NCBI GenBank assembly: GCA_013396915.1
Contig: VWZL01002053.1
Coordinates: 62,001-126,000, forward strand
Direction of reading: 5' to 3'
From: Stercorarius parasiticus
Taxonomy: Eukaryota; Chordata; Aves; Charadriiformes; Stercorariidae
Length of the DNA stretch: 64,000 bases
The notes below the pieces were generated by a model, which was given only the letters and a program-made list of their open reading frames with translations, was not told where the DNA came from and made no database searches. Position numbers and translations under genes: made by a program. Each line of letters starts with the position of its first letter. Position 1 is the stretch's first letter. This document shows positions 60,748 to 64,000 of the stretch, piece by piece.

Positions 60748-61173
60748 CTGTCTTCCATCACAGTTTTCCAACCTTTTCAAGATTACAAGTACCTGATGTT
60801 ATCACTAAAATAAATATCTATGGCTTTAATGAAACAGATGAATTAAGTAAGATGTTTCCCTCTGAGATCACTGCATCAACCACTATCAGATCAGCACAGA
60901 GAATAAAATCAGCAGGAGCACTTCCCCAGGACGATAGCAACACACAGCTTTGTCAATTTACTGCTTCAAGTTCGTTATGACCCTGGCCCAAAATGGCTTT
61001 CAGGAAAGAAGTAGCTGGGAGGCTTAACATTTTTCCTTAGCAAATGTCTACGTAAAACAAAAAGGAGGCATCCTTTTTATGTTTTCAATTAAAGAACAAT
61101 GTTCACAATTAAACAACATGTTTATATGGTCCACAAATTTTGTTCAAATATACAAGTAGATTTTAAAAGATTA

Positions 61174-61188
61174 ACACACACACACACA
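61174..61188. repeat. (CA)n microsatellite
   Basis: Seven CA units. Short dinucleotide repeat. Confidence 0.85.
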
Positions 61189-61469
61189 TTAAAAAGTCAA
61201 AATCCAACATAACACTTACATATTTGTGTCTTTACGTTATTTTAAGTGAACAACACAAGTAAAGATGACCGTGAACCTCTGGCTACAACTCTGGAAGATA
61301 CCAGATAAGCTGGATGTCCAATTTGGTATCCAAACTTCTTCAGCTGCTTATAAAAGTTCACCTTATGACTCTATTTGCTATAGGTGAAACACTGGTCAGC
61401 AAGTGTCGCTGCGTAACCTGCATCCACACGGCTGAGCTGTCTTTGCCTGCAGCACATGGTGTTACTCAC

Positions 61470-61612
61470 ATCCCCCACCAGCAGCAGACCCAGCCTCCTG
61501 CTCTCCTCAAAGTCTATGTTGCTCAGGAAAACATTAGTTGGCCAAGCGATGTCAACGAGCGTGATAACGATTAGTAGTGGATGACCACAAGACACTTCGA
61601 ACCCACTAAACT
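61470..61612 (-). CDS. Candidate internal exon, hydrophobic peptide
   Basis: 143 bases on the minus strand. Acceptor 'ctctgcttgtactagcaaactaagcag', donor GGGGGAT|gtgagtaac. After two leading bases 47 codons are open to the last base, including GHPLLIVITLVDIAWPTNVF and DFEESRRLGLLLVGD; the first could be a buried strand or a weak membrane segment. A second acceptor inside (gttttcctgag) would shorten it. It fits in phase after 62456-62504. No family recognised. Confidence 0.3.
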
Positions 61613-61723
61613 CTGCTTAGTTTGCTAGTACAAGCAGAGTTTGTTTCCACATTAAGCACCAACAGGCTAGCAGTGATCTATGACTGAACCAAAAAGGGTA
61701 AATGACCAAAGCCATGAAGTCCA

Positions 61724-62375
61724 AGATCACAAAATTGTAGGGAAAGGACCTTTGGAGATCATCTAGTCCAACCCCCCTGCCAGAGCAGAGTCACCTAGAG
61801 CAGGCTGCACAGAAACACATCCAGGCAGGTTTTGAACAGACACGAGACTTCACAACCTCTCTGGGCAGCCTGTTCCAGTGCTCTGCCACCCTCAAAGTAA
61901 AGAAGTTTTTCTTCATGTTCAGATGAAACTTCCTGCGTTCCAGTTCGTGCCTGTTGCCCCTTTGTCCTGTCACTGGGCACCATGGAAAAGAGTCTGGCCC
62001 CATCCTCTTGACACCCACCCTTTAGATATTGATGAGCCTTGCTGAGATCCCCTTCCAGTCCTCTCTTCTCCAGCCTAAACAGCCCCAGGTCTCTCAGCCT
62101 TTCCTCAGAGAGATATCCATTCCCTTACCATCTTCATAGCCCTCCACTGGACTCTTTCCAGCAGTTCCCGGTTCTTCTTGAACTGGGGAGTCCAGTGGAC
62201 ACAGGGCTCCACATGTGGCCTCACCAGGGCAGAGCAGAGAGTGAAGATGACCTCCCTCGACCTGCTGGTCACGCTCTTTTTAATGTGCCCCACGAGACCA
62301 TTGGCCTTCTTGGCCACAAGGGCACATTGCTGCCTCATGGTCAACTTCTTGTCCAGTTGTCCAAGATGATACCCG
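61724..62375 (-). mobile_element. CR1: CR1 LINE with ORF2 tail, divergent type
   Basis: The + strand reads 'ggaaaggacctttggagatcatc', 'agtccaacccccctgccagagcag', 'gtcacctagagcaggctgcac', 'ggcagcctgttccagtgctctgcc' and 'tcttctccagcctaaacagcccc'. It then reaches the ORF2 blocks 'ggctccacatgtggcctcacc' and 'ttggccttcttggccacaagg'. The minus strand shows VRPHVEPCVHWTPQFKK and KKANGLVGHIKKSV, typical CR1-group ORF2 C-terminal text. The 3' octamers are badly decayed, so this subfamily is older than its neighbours. Confidence 0.93.
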
Positions 62376-62455
62376 CAATGAGCAGGACGGCACATACGCA
62401 GCCTTTAAACTTCAGTGAAGCATCTCCTGCAACAGCAGTTTCACTGTCTACTCAC

Positions 62456-62504
62456 CAAATGCTTTCCCAGGCACCGGAATGGCAGGAGCTTCTTTTCTCT
62501 CATC
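62456..62504 (-). CDS. Candidate short exon
   Basis: 49 minus-strand bases with acceptor 'aggaggctttgcgtctgaaatcag' and a very good donor, GCATTTG|gtgagtag. In phase 0 it reads DERKEAPAIPVPGKAF with one base left. Two frames are open, so the frame choice rests on joining to 61470-61612. Confidence 0.2.
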
Positions 62505-62981
62505 CTGATTTCAGACGCAAAGCCTCCTAATTCTTTGGCGCAGGCATGTGGTACAACTAAACTTAGGTCTTTTGTAGAGTTAAAAAGGGCTCCAAAATGG
62601 ATCCCTCTGCAGAATTAAAACCTCGAACTGCAGTTCTGTTCATTTATATTTTAATACAATTTGTGCGCTGGTATTACAGCAGCATATGGCAGTGTGTATT
62701 TTTTTAAGTTGGAAGAGCTTCAAGGGAGAGAAGCAGTATCATTCTAAAAAATTGCTTATATATCAAAGCAAGCTTTTTTCCAAGTGAGTTACACCTCAGA
62801 CTTTAGGATGCAAATCCTCTTCTACCAACACAAATAACCCTCCACATCGAACACAAAGTTCCCTTTGCGCAATTATCTTTAGACTGCTTTTTATGGCTTT
62901 ACACCAAGAAATGACAACTATGAAGGAAGCCTAAATTCTCTGTTTAGAACGATGATGATGATAAAAAAGAGTAGATCTTAC

Positions 62982-63046
62982 TTCTTGCTGTTTGAAATTA
63001 TTCCAGCAATTAAGAGACTCTGGATCTATCTCATTTCCCTTCAGCT
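62982..63046 (-). CDS. Candidate short exon
   Basis: 65 (or 63) minus-strand bases ending at CAAGAA|gtaagatc after acceptor 'ctggatatgtgattttcggag'. Reads LKGNEIDPESLNCWNNFKQQE in one frame, in phase with 62456-62504. The acceptor tract is only fair. Confidence 0.2.
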
Positions 63047-64000
63047 CTCCGAAAATCACATATCCAGGTCAGATTAATCTTAATCCATTTGGATTAGATG
63101 GATGCCTCCTTTCATGATACAAGTTAGGCGAGATGAAGCCCTCAACTCCAGAGGAACCAGAGCTCATGATCTGCAGAGACGGCATTTGCATTACAAATCT
63201 AAAAAGGAATTACTGTAAACAAGACACATACTGTATCACTGCCAACACCTCAGCAGAATTTGAAATCCTCCGTCAAGCGTCTGAAAGAAAATACTAGAAA
63301 CATCATTCCTGAAAAAGAAAAACCAGGACTTAGGACCCTGCAGAAGGTGAAAATAGACAATTTGAAGGAAACAAACTCTCCGAATAAACACAAACCTGAT
63401 TATTCACTGATCACTGAGCAGTCCTACCTCATACTTACGACAGTGCAGAGTTAACTTCTTTTTCTCAGGCCTCAGTAACAACAACAAAAAATCCTTACCA
63501 TTTGTTTCAGTGAGATTTCTACCTGAGCAAGGTCTATGGGGGTCATATCCTTGAGCATCATGAGAAGTGTTCAACAGCTGAGGCACAAGTTACTATACCC
63601 CCAAAAAGTTGAAACATCCCCCTGACAAATCATACCTGAACCCTTGTTTCAAAACAGTTAACCCAAGCATTCTGCACAGCCCTCATCTGTGGAACAGACA
63701 ACTCCTCAAGTAGGTATTCTCCCAAACCACAAAAATTCTGTGTTAGTTTTTCTTAATTCTTGGCAGGCATTAACTGAAAACATCCCTCATCATCTCTGTC
63801 CTGACACCGTTCCTGAGCATTTGTATTCAATCTATGCTTATTTGATGGGAATAAATTAACAGTGTGCTCTCAGCATCCTTCAGTCCTCCAGAAAATATTC
63901 TCTTTCCCCAAATTAACATATTAACAAGAGATCAGCGAACGTCACTGTTGAAGCAAAACACCTGCTTTCAGCTCTAGCCTTGGCATTGCTTGGTGGGCAG

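Larger units (their letters stand above)
57114..61723. other. Unique stretch with microsatellites
   Basis: Apart from the possible LINE relic near 58 kb, no repeat family. The segment at 58790-59263 is open on both strands. Several minus-strand splice-bounded frames (57464-57518, 58298-58329, 58517-58595, 59821-59860, 61470-61612) can be joined in phase. Confidence 0.38.
62376..64000. other. Unique stretch with clustered candidate exons
   Basis: No repeat seen. Minus-strand splice-bounded frames lie at 62456-62504, 62982-63046 and 63439-63522. A + strand A-rich frame at 63260-63454 (64 codons, Lys/Asn-rich) is most likely a composition effect. Confidence 0.38.

Noticed and set aside
62039..62530. 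163-codon + strand open frame
   Set aside because: Mostly antisense of the CR1 at 61724-62375, running on into unique DNA.
63260..63454. Lys/Asn-rich + strand frame of 64 codons
   Set aside because: The composition follows the A-rich strand; no good splice or start signals, and a minus-strand candidate overlaps it.
1..64000. Bacterial-type operons, CRISPR arrays, rRNA or tRNA genes
   Set aside because: None seen; CR1 content and coding sparsity point to a bird nuclear genome.

Overview
The window looks like nuclear DNA from a bird. It is about 40% GC, has no dense coding, and carries many 5'-truncated CR1 LINE copies, the dominant avian retrotransposon. It also holds one LTR fragment of a common avian endogenous-retrovirus type and a few very old MIR-like SINE relics. 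Two isolated N bases (12310, 16839) suggest a draft assembly. I see no bacterial or phage gene organisation, CRISPR array, rRNA or tRNA.

Layout. CR1 copies sit at about 1.5, 3.5, 5.3, 9.6, 18.0, 22.4, 25.2, 34.4, 39.8, 41.4, 41.6, 54.8, 56.8 and 61.7 kb, with a weak possible relic at 57.9 kb. CR1 in forward orientation ends in an octamer like ATTCTATG, so copies that begin on the + strand with a form of CATAGAATCATAGAAT lie on the minus strand; most here do. At least three 3'-end types are present: a 'gggcagggacacctccca' type (1.5, 9.6, 22.4, 34.4, 41.6, 54.8 kb), an 'aacctaactctgac' type (3.5, 18.0, 39.8, 56.8 kb) and a divergent type at 61.7 kb. At 41.25-41.92 kb an LTR fragment abuts an internal CR1 piece, which faces a second CR1 in inverted orientation. 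MIR-like relics lie at 10.1, 30.4 and 40.8 kb, with a weaker one at 54.4 kb. The rest is unique A/T-rich sequence with poly-A/T runs, A-rich CCAAAA tracts, short microsatellites and a few perfect short tandem duplications.

Genes. I recognise no host protein. On the minus strand there are several open segments bounded by good splice consensus. The longest are at 14580-14778, 13686-13837, 61470-61612 and 19416-19541, and many phases can be joined across the window. This could be the inside of a many-exon minus-strand gene. But the segments are short, pseudo-exons are common in vertebrate introns, and none matches a family I know, so they are listed at low confidence. The safest reading is intronic or intergenic bird DNA, possibly inside one large minus-strand gene.
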